Part shown: piece by piece, positions 35,528 to 44,727 of the stretch | How the letters are laid out: every line of letters starts with the position of its first letter | How positions within the stretch are numbered: the stretch's first letter is position 1 | Assembly: GCF_003660165.1 (NCBI RefSeq) | Contig: NZ_CP032829.1 | Span: 806,001 to 870,000 of the forward strand | Reading direction: 5' to 3' | Length of the DNA: 64,000 nt | DNA from: Sphingomonas paeninsulae | GTDB lineage: Bacteria; Pseudomonadota; Alphaproteobacteria; Sphingomonadales; Sphingomonadaceae | Made by a program: the position numbers and the translations under genes | The notes under the pieces: model-generated | The model's database searches: none | What the model saw: the letters and a program-made list of their open reading frames with translations, nothing else | What the model was told of the DNA's origin: nothing

Positions 35528-36518
35528 GATAGCCGTCTTCGCCGACCTTTCCGCGAAACACCCAATACGACCAGCCTGTGTAGGCAAGGATAAGGGGCAC
35601 CATGACTCCCGCCCCGACCAGCATGAATAACTGGCTGACAGGCGGCGACGCAGCTTCCCAGATCGTAACACGACCGGGGATTACGTCCGGCCAGATCGAC
35701 ACGGCCAGACCCGCCATCGACAGGCCAAAGATAGCAAGCGCCCAAAGGAATGGTGAGTGGTCCTTGCCCTTATGTACAGTACGCCACAACATGATCGCCG
35801 CCACACCGACCAGTATCGGCATCGGGATCGCAACGAACAGGCCCGGCGAACTTAACCAGCGTACGTAATATTGCCCGTCCAGAAAAGGTGTGGCGAGACT
35901 TACCAGGCCAAGGGCAACGACCATTGCCGGGGTCAACCATTTGGCAAATCGGCGCGCATCGTCATGGACCGGTCCTTCGGTCCGCCAGATCAGCCAACAG
36001 GCACCCAGCAGGGCATAACCGACCAGCAGGCTGAACCCGCAGAGCAACGAGAACGGGGTCAGCCAATCCCACCAGCCACCGCCATAGCTACGCCCGTTGA
36101 CGGCAATACCCTGTAACAGCGCGCCCAGAGTGATCCCTTGAGCAAATGTCGCGACCGACGAACCGATACAAAATGCCGCATCCCAAGCCTTGCGATGGTT
36201 CGGGTCGCGCCATCTGAATTCAAATGCGACCCCGCGAAAGATCAGCCCAAGCAACATCGCGATCAACGGCGCATAAAGAGCAGGCAGGACAATCGCATAG
36301 GCCAGCGGAAACGCAGCCATCAGCCCGCCTCCACCAAGCACCAGCCATGTCTCGTTCCCGTCCCAGACCGGCGCGATGGCGTTCATTGCCATGTCGCGTT
36401 CGCTGCCCACCCTGAAACGCGGAAACAGGATACCGATGCCCAGATCGAAACCATCCATGACGACATACATGGCAACGGCGAAGGCGATGATTCCAGCCCA
36501 GATTACGGTCAGGTCCAT
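35511..36518 (-). CDS. cydB: cytochrome bd-type ubiquinol oxidase subunit II
   Basis: A 335-aa inner-membrane subunit with about nine helices. DLTVIWAGIIAFAVAMYVVM and DGFDLGIGILFPRF form the conserved N-terminus, and GNETWLVLGGGGLMAAFPLAY is the quinol-oxidase signature. It works with CydA to reduce oxygen to water with quinol as donor, without proton pumping. The ATG overlaps the cydA stop by one base. Confidence 0.95.
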   Translation of the reverse strand: MDLTVIWAGIIAFAVAMYVVMDGFDLGIGILFPRFRVGSERDMAMNAIAPVWDGNETWLVLGGGGLMAAFPLAYAIVLPALYAPLIAMLLGLIFRGVAFEFRWRDPNHRKAWDAAFCIGSSVATFAQGITLGALLQGIAVNGRSYGGGWWDWLTPFSLLCGFSLLVGYALLGACWLIWRTEGPVHDDARRFAKWLTPAMVVALGLVSLATPFLDGQYYVRWLSSPGLFVAIPMPILVGVAAIMLWRTVHKGKDHSPFLWALAIFGLSMAGLAVSIWPDVIPGRVTIWEAASPPVSQLFMLVGAGVMVPLILAYTGWSYWVFRGKVGEDGYHAHDH

Positions 36519-37924
36519 TACGCTTTCTCCGCCATCTGGCCCTCCATCGCGGGCGTGGTTCCGCTTGTGCGGATCGGTCCGGCGACATTGTCGGGCTCAT
36601 CCTCGTGCGGGGGGACCGCCATCAGCTTCAGAATATACCATGTGCCCGCCGAGAACGCGGCGAAATAGACGATCACGAACGCCGCCAGCGACGTTGCGAC
36701 GCCCGGCGTGGCGATGGCCGACGAAGCATCCGACGTGCGCAACAAGCCAGTTATTACCCAAGGCTGGCGGCCCACTTCCGTCGTCGCCCAGCCTGCAAGA
36801 ACGGCAACCGTTCCAGACGGTCCCATCAATATCCCGGCACGGTGCAGCCAGCTCCAGTCATATAGTTTGCCACGAGCCCGTGCGAGCAAGCTCCACAGGC
36901 CCAGCCCAAGCATCGCAAAACCGATGCCGACCATGATGCGGAACGTCCAGAATACGATCGCGACCGGCGGCTGGTCGGCGCGCTTTACCGTATCCAGGCC
37001 TTTCAGCGGCGCGTTCAGGTCATGCTTCAGGATCAGCGATGACAGCTTCGGAATCTCGAGCGCATAGCGCACGGTCTGGGCATCCTGATCGGGCAGGCCG
37101 AACAGGATCAGTGGCGCGCCGTCAGGATGGCTTTGAAAATGCCCCTCCATCGCCATGATCTTTACCGGCTGATGTTCCAGTGTGTTCAGGCCGTGCATAT
37201 CGCCCGCGAAAATCTGGATCGGCGCGACGATCGCCGCCATCCACATCGCCATTGAAAAGCTCTTTTTGACCGCAGGGGTCTTGTTGCCCTTCAACAAATG
37301 CCACGCCCCGACCCCGCCGACGATAAACGCGGTCGTCAGATAGGCCGCGATAACCGTGTGGACGAGGCGGAATGGAAAGCTGGGGTTGAAGATGATCGGC
37401 AACCAACCGTCCTTCGGCACGAACTGACCGACGGCGTTGACCGCCCAGCCCGTCGGCGTCTGCATCCAGCTATTAACGCTCAATATCCAGAATGCAGAGA
37501 TAAACGTGCCGATGGCTACCATCAGCGTCGCACCGAAGTGCAATCGCGGACCGACCTTTTTCATGCCGAACAGCATGACGCCCAGGAAACCGGCTTCGAG
37601 GAAGAACGCGGTCAGCACTTCATAGGCCATCAGCGGCCCGATGATCGGTCCCGCCTTGTCAGAGAATACCGCCCAGTTGGTCCCGAACTGATAGGACATG
37701 ACGATGCCCGAAACGACACCCATCGCGAACACGATGGCAAAGATGCGGACCCAATATCGGAACAGGTCGATGTAAACCTGCTTGCCGGTCTTCAACCACA
37801 GCCCCTCAAGGACAGCGAGGTAGCTCGCCAGTCCGATCGAAAAGCTGGGGAAGATGAAATGGAATGAAACCGTGAACGCGAACTGGGCGCGAGCAAGGAT
37901 TAGCGCGGTTTCGGCTGGGGTCAT
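36518..37924 (-). CDS. cydA: cytochrome bd-type ubiquinol oxidase subunit I, CioA-like
   Basis: A 468-aa subunit carrying the three hemes. ARAQFAFTVSFHFIFPSFSI contains a heme-ligand His, and GLNTLEHQPVKIMAMEGHF is the conserved GxxxxEHQPxKxAAxEG-type segment. The quinol loop is short, which is typical of the cyanide-insensitive CioA type rather than E. coli CydA. A 17-bp palindrome lies 56 bases upstream, between this gene and the divergent telA. Confidence 0.95.
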   Translation of the reverse strand: MTPAETALILARAQFAFTVSFHFIFPSFSIGLASYLAVLEGLWLKTGKQVYIDLFRYWVRIFAIVFAMGVVSGIVMSYQFGTNWAVFSDKAGPIIGPLMAYEVLTAFFLEAGFLGVMLFGMKKVGPRLHFGATLMVAIGTFISAFWILSVNSWMQTPTGWAVNAVGQFVPKDGWLPIIFNPSFPFRLVHTVIAAYLTTAFIVGGVGAWHLLKGNKTPAVKKSFSMAMWMAAIVAPIQIFAGDMHGLNTLEHQPVKIMAMEGHFQSHPDGAPLILFGLPDQDAQTVRYALEIPKLSSLILKHDLNAPLKGLDTVKRADQPPVAIVFWTFRIMVGIGFAMLGLGLWSLLARARGKLYDWSWLHRAGILMGPSGTVAVLAGWATTEVGRQPWVITGLLRTSDASSAIATPGVATSLAAFVIVYFAAFSAGTWYILKLMAVPPHEDEPDNVAGPIRTSGTTPAMEGQMAEKA

Positions 37925-37979
37925 TGCGCGCGATTACGCCTGTTATGGCCGCGATAGAAGAAGAATCGACGACAGTGCG

Positions 37980-37996
37980 ATTGCAGTAACTGCAAT
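37980..37996. promoter_or_regulatory. 17-bp perfect palindrome in the cydA-telA divergent gap
   Basis: ATTGCAGTAACTGCAAT: perfect 8-bp arms around a single central base. It is placed 56 bases before cydA and 64 before the telA start, where one dimeric regulator could control both. It does not match the FNR/Crp box TTGAT-N4-ATCAA. Confidence 0.6.
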
Positions 37997-38059
37997 TAAC
38001 TGTGTCACTTGAATAAGACACGTATCCCCGCTTATCTAGGGGGGAACTTGAAGAAGGCG

Positions 38060-39265
38060 ATGACGATGGCGACCCAGACTGCCGAACCCGCAGACCTTGT
38101 CCTGACCGCGCCCGATCCCGTGCCGGTTGTCGCTCCTGAAAAGGCGAGCGGGCTTGTCCCTCTGGAGGATGCACAAAAGACTCAGTTGGAGGCCAAGGCA
38201 GAGAATTTCGTCGAAGAACTGGCCGCGCAGGATGTGAACTCGCCTGAATTCGGCAAGCGCGTCGATCAGATTTCCGACATGGGCCGCCGCGAGATCGCCG
38301 ATGCTGCGGGCCAGTCAAACCGCTTTCTCGACCGTCCGGTACGCGCGATGGACAAGGAGAGCGGCGTCGGCACCGACCTCGCCGAACTGCGCCGCACGAT
38401 AGAGGATCTGGACCCCGGCGCGCGCGGCAACCTGACCGCACCGCGCAAGCTGTTCGGCATCCTGCCCTTCGGCAACAAGATGCGAAATTACTTCGACGGC
38501 TATAAATCCGCACAATCGCACATCGCGTCCATCCTCACCCGCCTTCAGGGCGGCAAGGACGAGTTGCTGAAAGACAATGCCGCGATCTCGGTCGAGCGTC
38601 AGTCTCTATGGGCGGCAATGGGTCGGTTGGAACAAATGATCCACGTCTCAAAGGCTCTGGACGCAAAGCTCGAAGCCAAGGCGTTCGAACTGGAAACCAG
38701 CGACCCGGCCAAGGCGAAGGCGATCCGCGAAACCGCTCTGTTCTACGTCCGCCAGCGCACGACCGATCTACTCACTCAGATGGCCGTGACGGTGCAGGGT
38801 TATCTCGCGCTCGATCTCGTCAAAAAGAACAATGTCGAACTGGTAAAGGGCGTCGATCGCGCCTCGACCACTACGGTCTCCGCGCTGCGCACCGCTGTCA
38901 CCGTGGCGCAGGCCATGACCAACCAGCGGCTGGTGCTCGAACAGATCACCGCACTGAACACCACGACCGCGAACATCATCGATTCGACCGGTGCGCTGTT
39001 GAAAGCGAATACGGCCGCCATCCACGAACAGGCCGCTGGATCGACGATCCCGCTCGACACCCTGAAACGCGCGTTCCAGAATATCTATGACACAATGGAC
39101 AGCATCGACACGTTCAAGGCCAAGGCGTTGATCTCGATGAAAACCACGATCGACGCGCTGGGAACCGAAGTCGAGAAATCGCGCGGCTATATCGCCCGTA
39201 CCGAAGGCGCATCGCAGGCCCGCATCGGGAGCAGCACCGCGCCCAGCCCATTCGAGCCGGTATGA
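38060..39265 (+). CDS. TelA family protein (toxic anion resistance)
   Basis: About 400 aa and almost entirely alpha-helical. DPGARGNLTAPRKLFGILPF and KMRNYFDGYKSAQSHIASIL, then RQSLWAAMGRLEQMIHVSKA, are the TelA core. The family is linked to tellurite and envelope-stress tolerance, but the biochemical role is not established. Starts at 38060 and 38066 follow GAAGAAGG; an upstream ATG at 38009 lacks a ribosome site. The stop overlaps the next gene as ATGA. Pairing with a two-helix membrane partner mirrors the xpaC-yaaN pair of Bacillus. Confidence 0.87.
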   Translation: MTMATQTAEPADLVLTAPDPVPVVAPEKASGLVPLEDAQKTQLEAKAENFVEELAAQDVNSPEFGKRVDQISDMGRREIADAAGQSNRFLDRPVRAMDKESGVGTDLAELRRTIEDLDPGARGNLTAPRKLFGILPFGNKMRNYFDGYKSAQSHIASILTRLQGGKDELLKDNAAISVERQSLWAAMGRLEQMIHVSKALDAKLEAKAFELETSDPAKAKAIRETALFYVRQRTTDLLTQMAVTVQGYLALDLVKKNNVELVKGVDRASTTTVSALRTAVTVAQAMTNQRLVLEQITALNTTTANIIDSTGALLKANTAAIHEQAAGSTIPLDTLKRAFQNIYDTMDSIDTFKAKALISMKTTIDALGTEVEKSRGYIARTEGASQARIGSSTAPSPFEPV

Positions 39266-39966
39266 ACTCCAACGAAGTCCTCGCCCGCGCAGAAGCCGTT
39301 CTCCAGCGTCACGGCACCGCCCCGCGCATGGAACAACGCGTCCGCGCGGCACAGCGCCGTTCCGCCGCGCGAAAGGCTATGCGGATAGTCTGGGCCGCGA
39401 TGGCAATCCTGCTGACCGTCATCATCGCCGGCTTCATCCTGCCAACCGGGGTCGGCACCACTGGCGTGATGATCGCCGGCCTCATATTCCTGCTGGTCGC
39501 GCTGGGTGTCATCATGATGCCGGGCGAACGCCAGCCCGATGCAGCAGCACTCCCCACCACCGCGCTGGCACAACTGCCGCTGCGCACCGAAAACTGGCTC
39601 GCCAGTCAACGTGCGCTGCTACCCGCTCCAGCCCAACGGCTAAGCGACGGCATCGGCCTGAAACTCGAAGCACTCGCCCCGCAACTTCAGACGCTGGATG
39701 AGCGCGAACCCGCCGCGGCTGAGATCCGCCGCCTGATTGCCGACGAACTGCCCGAACTGGTGAAAGGCTATGGCCGCGTCCCCGTCGCTCTCCGTAGAGA
39801 GGGCGTCGATGGCATGGCTCCCGACAAACAACTGATCGACGGCCTGACCGTCGTGGACAGCGAACTGGCCCGAATGAGCGAACAACTGGCGCGCGGCGAT
39901 CTTGAGAAACTGGCGACGCAGGGCAAGTATCTGGAATTAAAGTATCAGGGCGACGTGCTCGGTTAA
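39262..39966 (+). CDS. XpaC-like membrane partner of TelA
   Basis: A 234-aa protein with a basic N-terminal helix, two adjacent transmembrane segments at about residues 39-84 (IVWAAMAILLTVIIAGFILP and GVMIAGLIFLLVALGVIMM) and a soluble helical C-terminal half (ELARMSEQLARGDLEKLATQ, then KYLELKY). The last part resembles the C-terminus of 5-bromo-4-chloroindolyl phosphate hydrolysis (XpaC) proteins. It is coupled to telA by a 4-base overlap, so the two probably form a membrane-tethered complex; that is inference. Confidence 0.65.
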   Translation: MNSNEVLARAEAVLQRHGTAPRMEQRVRAAQRRSAARKAMRIVWAAMAILLTVIIAGFILPTGVGTTGVMIAGLIFLLVALGVIMMPGERQPDAAALPTTALAQLPLRTENWLASQRALLPAPAQRLSDGIGLKLEALAPQLQTLDEREPAAAEIRRLIADELPELVKGYGRVPVALRREGVDGMAPDKQLIDGLTVVDSELARMSEQLARGDLEKLATQGKYLELKYQGDVLG

Positions 39967-39976
39967 ACCCCGGCGA

Positions 39977-40672
39977 TCACCGCGTCCCGCACGCCTTGAT
40001 TGCGTCCGCCTCAGGTCGCAGCCCGCGTGGTTCATAGGCCGCCAGATACCCGCCCGCCGACGGCATCACCTGCATATCGACCCGCGCATAGCCGACCGCC
40101 GCAAACTCGCAGTCGAGCAATTTCGGCGGCGTACCATGCTGATTGGTCGGGCGGTCGGCATCGACCACGATCACCCGCCCCCCGCTTTTGACCGCAGGCC
40201 GCAGGTTCCAGAGAAACGCATAGGGACTCGCGATCTCGTGATACATATGAACCAGAAATATCCGGTCGAAACTGTTTTCGGGCAATTCCGGGTTATCGGG
40301 TTCACCCAGTTTCACGCTGACAGTATCGAGCCGTTCCCGCGTCACGCGTTCGGCCAGCGCATCGCGTACCTCGGGTACGATATCCTGCGCCAGAACGCGC
40401 CCCTTGGCACCCACACGAGCGGCAAGGCGGACGGTGTAATAACCCTCGCCCGCGCCGATATCGGCTACCGTCATGCCGGGCTTCACGCCGGCGCGGTTCA
40501 TCACCTCGGTCGCTTCACCGGCACGGTCGCGCGTATCCTCATCGGACCAGCGCGGCGACACAATGGACGCAACCGGACGTTCGGCCGACGGAAAATCGGT
40601 TGAGCGCGGATTTTGCGGCTGAGCATGGCAGGCGGTGAAGAGAAACATCGAAAACAGTCCGACATTTTTCAT
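39977..40672 (-). CDS. predicted lipoprotein/periplasmic class I methyltransferase
   Basis: A 231-aa protein. MKNVGLFSMFLFTACHAQPQ looks like a lipoprotein signal with Cys at position 15. The rest is a SAM-type Rossmann fold with motif I VADIGAGEGYYTVRLAA, followed by SFDRIFLVHMYHEI and GGRVIVVDADRP. Exported methyltransferase-fold proteins of this type are known in proteobacteria but their substrate is not, and SAM supply outside the cytoplasm is unexplained. The GTG at 40705, overlapping the prfB stop, would hide the signal and is less likely. Confidence 0.75.
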   Translation of the reverse strand: MKNVGLFSMFLFTACHAQPQNPRSTDFPSAERPVASIVSPRWSDEDTRDRAGEATEVMNRAGVKPGMTVADIGAGEGYYTVRLAARVGAKGRVLAQDIVPEVRDALAERVTRERLDTVSVKLGEPDNPELPENSFDRIFLVHMYHEIASPYAFLWNLRPAVKSGGRVIVVDADRPTNQHGTPPKLLDCEFAAVGYARVDMQVMPSAGGYLAAYEPRGLRPEADAIKACGTR

Positions 40673-40701
40673 CACCCGCACGTACCGAGGCTCGCTCACG
40701 C

Positions 40702-41829
40702 TCAATCCACGTCCTCCACTTCGACAGTTTCTCCGGTCACGCGCTGCGACAGGGCCGCCGCCATGAACATGTCGAGATCACCGTCTAGGACATCGCCGGG
40801 CGCAGTCGAAACGACGCCAGTCCGCAAATCCTTTACCATCTGGTACGGCTGCAAAACATAGGATCGGATCTGGTGCCCCCATCCGATGTCGGTCTTGCTC
40901 GCCGCCGTTGCGTTTGCTTCCAGCTCGCGCTTGCGCAACTCAGCTTCATAAAGCCGCGCGCGAAGCTGGTTCATCGCCTCCGCCTTGTTCTTGTGCTGCG
41001 ACCGCTGGTTCTGGCACTGAACGACGATGTTGGTCGGAATATGGGTGATGCGCACCGCAGAATCGGTCGTATTGATGTGCTGCCCACCGGCACCCGACGC
41101 GCGGTAGGTATCGATGCGCAGTTCGCTCTCTACGATCTCGATGTCGATATTCTCGTCCACCACAGGATAGACCCAGACGCTGGCGAAACTGGTGTGCCGC
41201 CGCGCCGCCGAATCATACGGACTGATGCGGACAAGCCGATGCACACCGCTTTCGGTCTTCGCATAACCATAGGCGTTCTCGCCCTTGAGCATCAGCGTCG
41301 CCGATTTCAGCCCCGCCTGCTCACCCGAATGGCTGTCGATCAGTTCGACCTTCATGCCGCGCCGTTCGGCCCAACGCTGATACATGCGTGTCAGCATCCC
41401 GGCCCAGTCCTGACTTTCCGTGCCGCCCGCGCCCGCATTCACTTCGACATAAGTGTCGTTGCCATCGGCCTCGCCAGCCAGCAGCGCCGAAACCTTGTCG
41501 CGCTCGGCCCGTTCGGCAAGCGCAGCCAGTCCCGCCACGCCTTCATCGACCATGGCCGAATCGCCCTCGGCCTCGGCCATTTCCATCAGCTCGGTCGTGT
41601 CGTCCATTTCACTCTGGATGGCACGCGTCGCAGTGATCGCCTCGTCCAGACGGCGACGTTCGCGCATGACCGCCTGCGCCGCCTTTGGATCGTTCCAAAG
41701 CGCCTGATCCTCGACCTTTGCATTCAGTTCGTCGAGCCGCTTCAGCGCGCGATCCCAATCGAGAAAGCGGCGCAACAGCTCTAGAGCGGCATTGATCTGA
41801 TCGATATGAGCCTGCGCTTCGGCGCGCAT
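40702..41829 (-). CDS. prfB: peptide chain release factor 2
   Basis: Releases the peptide at UAA and UGA codons. The GGQ motif is in [20 protein letters not shown]. The stop-recognition segment reads [16 protein letters not shown], so SPY stands where E. coli RF2 has SPF. There is no in-frame UGA near codon 25, so the programmed frameshift known in many bacteria is absent: the gene is one continuous frame of 375 codons. It lies downstream of the PBP1a gene in the same direction. Confidence 0.95.
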   Translation of the reverse strand: MRAEAQAHIDQINAALELLRRFLDWDRALKRLDELNAKVEDQALWNDPKAAQAVMRERRRLDEAITATRAIQSEMDDTTELMEMAEAEGDSAMVDEGVAGLAALAERAERDKVSALLAGEADGNDTYVEVNAGAGGTESQDWAGMLTRMYQRWAERRGMKVELIDSHSGEQAGLKSATLMLKGENAYGYAKTESGVHRLVRISPYDSAARRHTSFASVWVYPVVDENIDIEIVESELRIDTYRASGAGGQHINTTDSAVRITHIPTNIVVQCQNQRSQHKNKAEAMNQLRARLYEAELRKRELEANATAASKTDIGWGHQIRSYVLQPYQMVKDLRTGVVSTAPGDVLDGDLDMFMAAALSQRVTGETVEVEDVD

Positions 41830-41883
41830 GGTCTTTTCCTTAAATAAACTTAGGGGCAGTAACGGGGAATATAGGTTCGGTAG

Positions 41884-44409
41884 CTAGTAAATGCCGCCCT
41901 GCCTTTGCAAGAAATCGCTGTCGGGGCGGTTTGTCGATTGCGCCTTCGCCGCAGCCTTTGGACGCGCGACCGGTAATTCGTCCTTGCGGATCGAACGTCG
42001 CGGTTCGCTCTCGGGCTTGAACGCTTCCCATATCACAGCCGCCTTGGGGTCGTCGATATTGGGCCATACGCCATACACGCGCTTGCCCGATCGCCGGTCT
42101 ATACGCACCATGCGAATGCCCGCCGTCGCGCGGAATGGCACGACCGGCATATCCTTCATGGCCCTCTTCGCAAACTGGTCGAAGATCGGCGCGGCAATCC
42201 GTCCACCCTGGGCATAACCACCCATCGAGCGGGGTGTGTCGAAACCCATATAAATGCCGCCGACCAGATCCTGTGATCCGCCGACGAACCACACGTTGGT
42301 TGGCCCGGACGTCGTCCCCGTCTTGCCGAAAATCGGGCGGTTCAAATCGCGCAACACCGTTGCCGTTCCACGCTGAACAACACCTTCGGCAATATGGACG
42401 ACCTGATAGGCGGTCATCGGATCGATCACCTGCTTTGTGCTGGCGGGCGGGCGCGGCATCGGTTTGCCGTCATATTGCGCCATGTTGCAACGATCGCACG
42501 GGCGTCCGTCGGCACGATAAATGACCTTGCCGTTACGGTCCTGAACGAAATCGATCAGCGTCGGCTTCAGCGCGCGCCCGTTATTCGCCAGTATCGAAAA
42601 GGCATTGGTCATACGCATCACGGTCGTCTCACCCGCGCCGAGCGCAATCGCGAGCACCTTTGGATAGGGTTTGCCCGGCGCGCTGATCCCGACGGCGTCC
42701 GCCATCTTCACGACGTTATCCATGCCGGTCTCGCTTGCGGCCCGCACGGTCATCAGGTTGCGCGACTGTTCCACGCCCCAGCGCATCGTTTGCGGTCCCG
42801 CGCCACGCGCGTTGCCAAAGTTGCGGAAGCATTTCTGGCCGAGCCTCGCGCCCTGATAAACGCAGAACGGCCCATCGACGATGATCGACGCAGGGGTCAT
42901 GCCGTGGTCGAGTGCGGCGGCGTAAACGAATGGTTTGAAACTGGAACCCGGCTGGCGGAGCGCCTGCGTCGCGCGATTGAACGAAGCCAGACGCGCGTCG
43001 AATCCGCCCTGCATCGCCAAAACCTGACCGGTATGGGGATTTTGCACCATCATGCCGCCCGAAACCTCCGGCACGTTGCGGAGTGCCCAATTGCTGCCTT
43101 CAGGGGCCACAACGATGATATCGCCCGGCTGCATGGCACTGAACGCGCTCGTCGCAGTCCCATGCCGTGGCATCGTGGCGGAGGCAGCCGACATGGTGCC
43201 CGAACTGCCATTTGCAAAGCCGATCTGTGCCGCTCCGCCCGTCTTTGCGAGCACGACGGCCGTACGCCAGTCCTTATACGATATACCGATATTGGCGGCC
43301 GCAAACTTGCCGGGCCATTCATCGTCCATCGCGATGTGTCCCGACGGCCCGCTCCATCCGTGGCCGCGATCAAAGCGCAACAAGCCGTCCCGAAGCGCGT
43401 CCTGCGCATATGTTTGCAAAGCGGGGTCAAGGGACGACCGCACCCACAGCCCGCCGGAATAAACCGAGTAAGGACCATCTTTCGCGGTTTCGCCGAACTT
43501 TGCGATCAACGATCGGCGAACTTCCTCCATGAAATAATCGCCGACATCGGTTTCACGCGCCGCAACGCGATTAACGGTGCCGAGGGGAGCCGAACGGGCA
43601 GCGGCATATTGATCGTCGGTAATATAGCCGTTCTTGTTCATTTCGGTCAGCACATAGTTGCGCCGATCGGTTGCCTTCTTGGTATCCCGGTCGGGATCAT
43701 AGTTTGACGGAGCCTTGGGCAAAATCGCAAGATACGCTGCTTCGGGCAGAGTCAGCTCGCCGACATCCTTGCCGAAATAAGCGCGCGATGCCGACTGCAC
43801 GCCATAGGCATTACGCCCAAGGAAAATCTGGTTGAGATAGATTTCCAATATCTGCTTTTTAGAAAGAGCGGCTTCGATTCGATAGGCAAGGATCGCCTCC
43901 TTTACCTTGCGCCCGATGGAATATTCGTTGCCGACAAGCAGGTTCTTGGCGACCTGCTGGGTGATGGTCGACCCGCCTCGCGCCCGCCTGCCGCTCCCGA
44001 TCTTGCTCACATAATCGACTACCGCGCCCGCAACGCCCGTGTAATCGACGCCGCCATGCGAAAAGAAAGTCTTGTCCTCGGCGGAAATGAACGCGTCGAT
44101 GACGAGCTTGGGATATTCATCGAAAGAAAGCTGGACGCGGCGTTCGCGGGCATAACTATGAATCGGCGTCCCGTCATAACCGCGCACATTGGTCGGCAGC
44201 GGTGGTTGATAGGCAAGCAATTGATGCGCGTCAGGCAGGTCGCGCGCAAAAACCATCCAGACCCCAAACCACACCACGATCAGCGCCGCGACCGCGAGCA
44301 CCACACTGCGACCGATGCGGTTCGCCCACACGCCACGGCCCCAGCCAAGCGCGGCACCCCCTTCGCGCGTCAGGCGCAATTTCAGCGGTTCGTCTTCTGG
44401 TTCGGCCAT
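41884..44409 (-). CDS. mrcA: penicillin-binding protein 1A, bifunctional transglycosylase/transpeptidase
   Basis: An 841-aa class A PBP anchored by one N-terminal helix (SVVLAVAALIVVWFGVWMVF). The GT51 glycosyltransferase domain has EDKTFFSHGGVDYTG and RGGSTITQQVAKNLLV; the transpeptidase domain has the SxxK box PGSSFKPFVYAAAL, SRN in EQSRNLMTVRA and KTGTTSGPTNVWFVGG. It polymerises and crosslinks peptidoglycan in the periplasm. A proline/lysine-rich tail follows the enzyme domain. Length is typical. Confidence 0.95.
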   Translation of the reverse strand: MAEPEDEPLKLRLTREGGAALGWGRGVWANRIGRSVVLAVAALIVVWFGVWMVFARDLPDAHQLLAYQPPLPTNVRGYDGTPIHSYARERRVQLSFDEYPKLVIDAFISAEDKTFFSHGGVDYTGVAGAVVDYVSKIGSGRRARGGSTITQQVAKNLLVGNEYSIGRKVKEAILAYRIEAALSKKQILEIYLNQIFLGRNAYGVQSASRAYFGKDVGELTLPEAAYLAILPKAPSNYDPDRDTKKATDRRNYVLTEMNKNGYITDDQYAAARSAPLGTVNRVAARETDVGDYFMEEVRRSLIAKFGETAKDGPYSVYSGGLWVRSSLDPALQTYAQDALRDGLLRFDRGHGWSGPSGHIAMDDEWPGKFAAANIGISYKDWRTAVVLAKTGGAAQIGFANGSSGTMSAASATMPRHGTATSAFSAMQPGDIIVVAPEGSNWALRNVPEVSGGMMVQNPHTGQVLAMQGGFDARLASFNRATQALRQPGSSFKPFVYAAALDHGMTPASIIVDGPFCVYQGARLGQKCFRNFGNARGAGPQTMRWGVEQSRNLMTVRAASETGMDNVVKMADAVGISAPGKPYPKVLAIALGAGETTVMRMTNAFSILANNGRALKPTLIDFVQDRNGKVIYRADGRPCDRCNMAQYDGKPMPRPPASTKQVIDPMTAYQVVHIAEGVVQRGTATVLRDLNRPIFGKTGTTSGPTNVWFVGGSQDLVGGIYMGFDTPRSMGGYAQGGRIAAPIFDQFAKRAMKDMPVVPFRATAGIRMVRIDRRSGKRVYGVWPNIDDPKAAVIWEAFKPESEPRRSIRKDELPVARPKAAAKAQSTNRPDSDFLQRQGGIY

Positions 44410-44451
44410 TGCAAGGGCGGCTCTAGCAAGTTTACGCGCGCTTGCCAGCCA

Positions 44452-44727
44452 TCACGGCTGCGAACTTTTTGCAGATTGCGCAGCGACCATCAGCCACTGA
44501 CGGATTGCGCTCGCCAGATTTGGCGGATCGGCGGTGGCAATACGCTCCACATCGATGCGTGCGATCAGGGCATTCAGGGGCAAGGATTGCGCCTGTGCTG
44601 CGACTCGCAATGCCGTCCAGAATATCGGCTCCAACGTAATCGCCGTCTCATGACCCGCGATCGTAACTGAATGTTTGACGGGGGACCGGTAAACGAAGGT
44701 CGTCCCGTCTTTCCCTTCTCCGCTCAA
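44452..44727 (-). CDS. ribbon-helix-helix domain protein (RHH_4 type)
   Basis: A 91-aa protein with SVTIAGHETAITLEPIFWTA and LRVAAQAQSLPLNALIARID, which fits the RHH_4 family of small alphaproteobacterial proteins: a beta strand followed by two helices. DNA binding is expected from the fold but not demonstrated for this family as far as I know. Its ATG overlaps the stop of the PhaB-like gene by four bases (ATGA), an arrangement that suggests fixed expression ratio. Confidence 0.8.
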   Translation of the reverse strand: MSGEGKDGTTFVYRSPVKHSVTIAGHETAITLEPIFWTALRVAAQAQSLPLNALIARIDVERIATADPPNLASAIRQWLMVAAQSAKSSQP

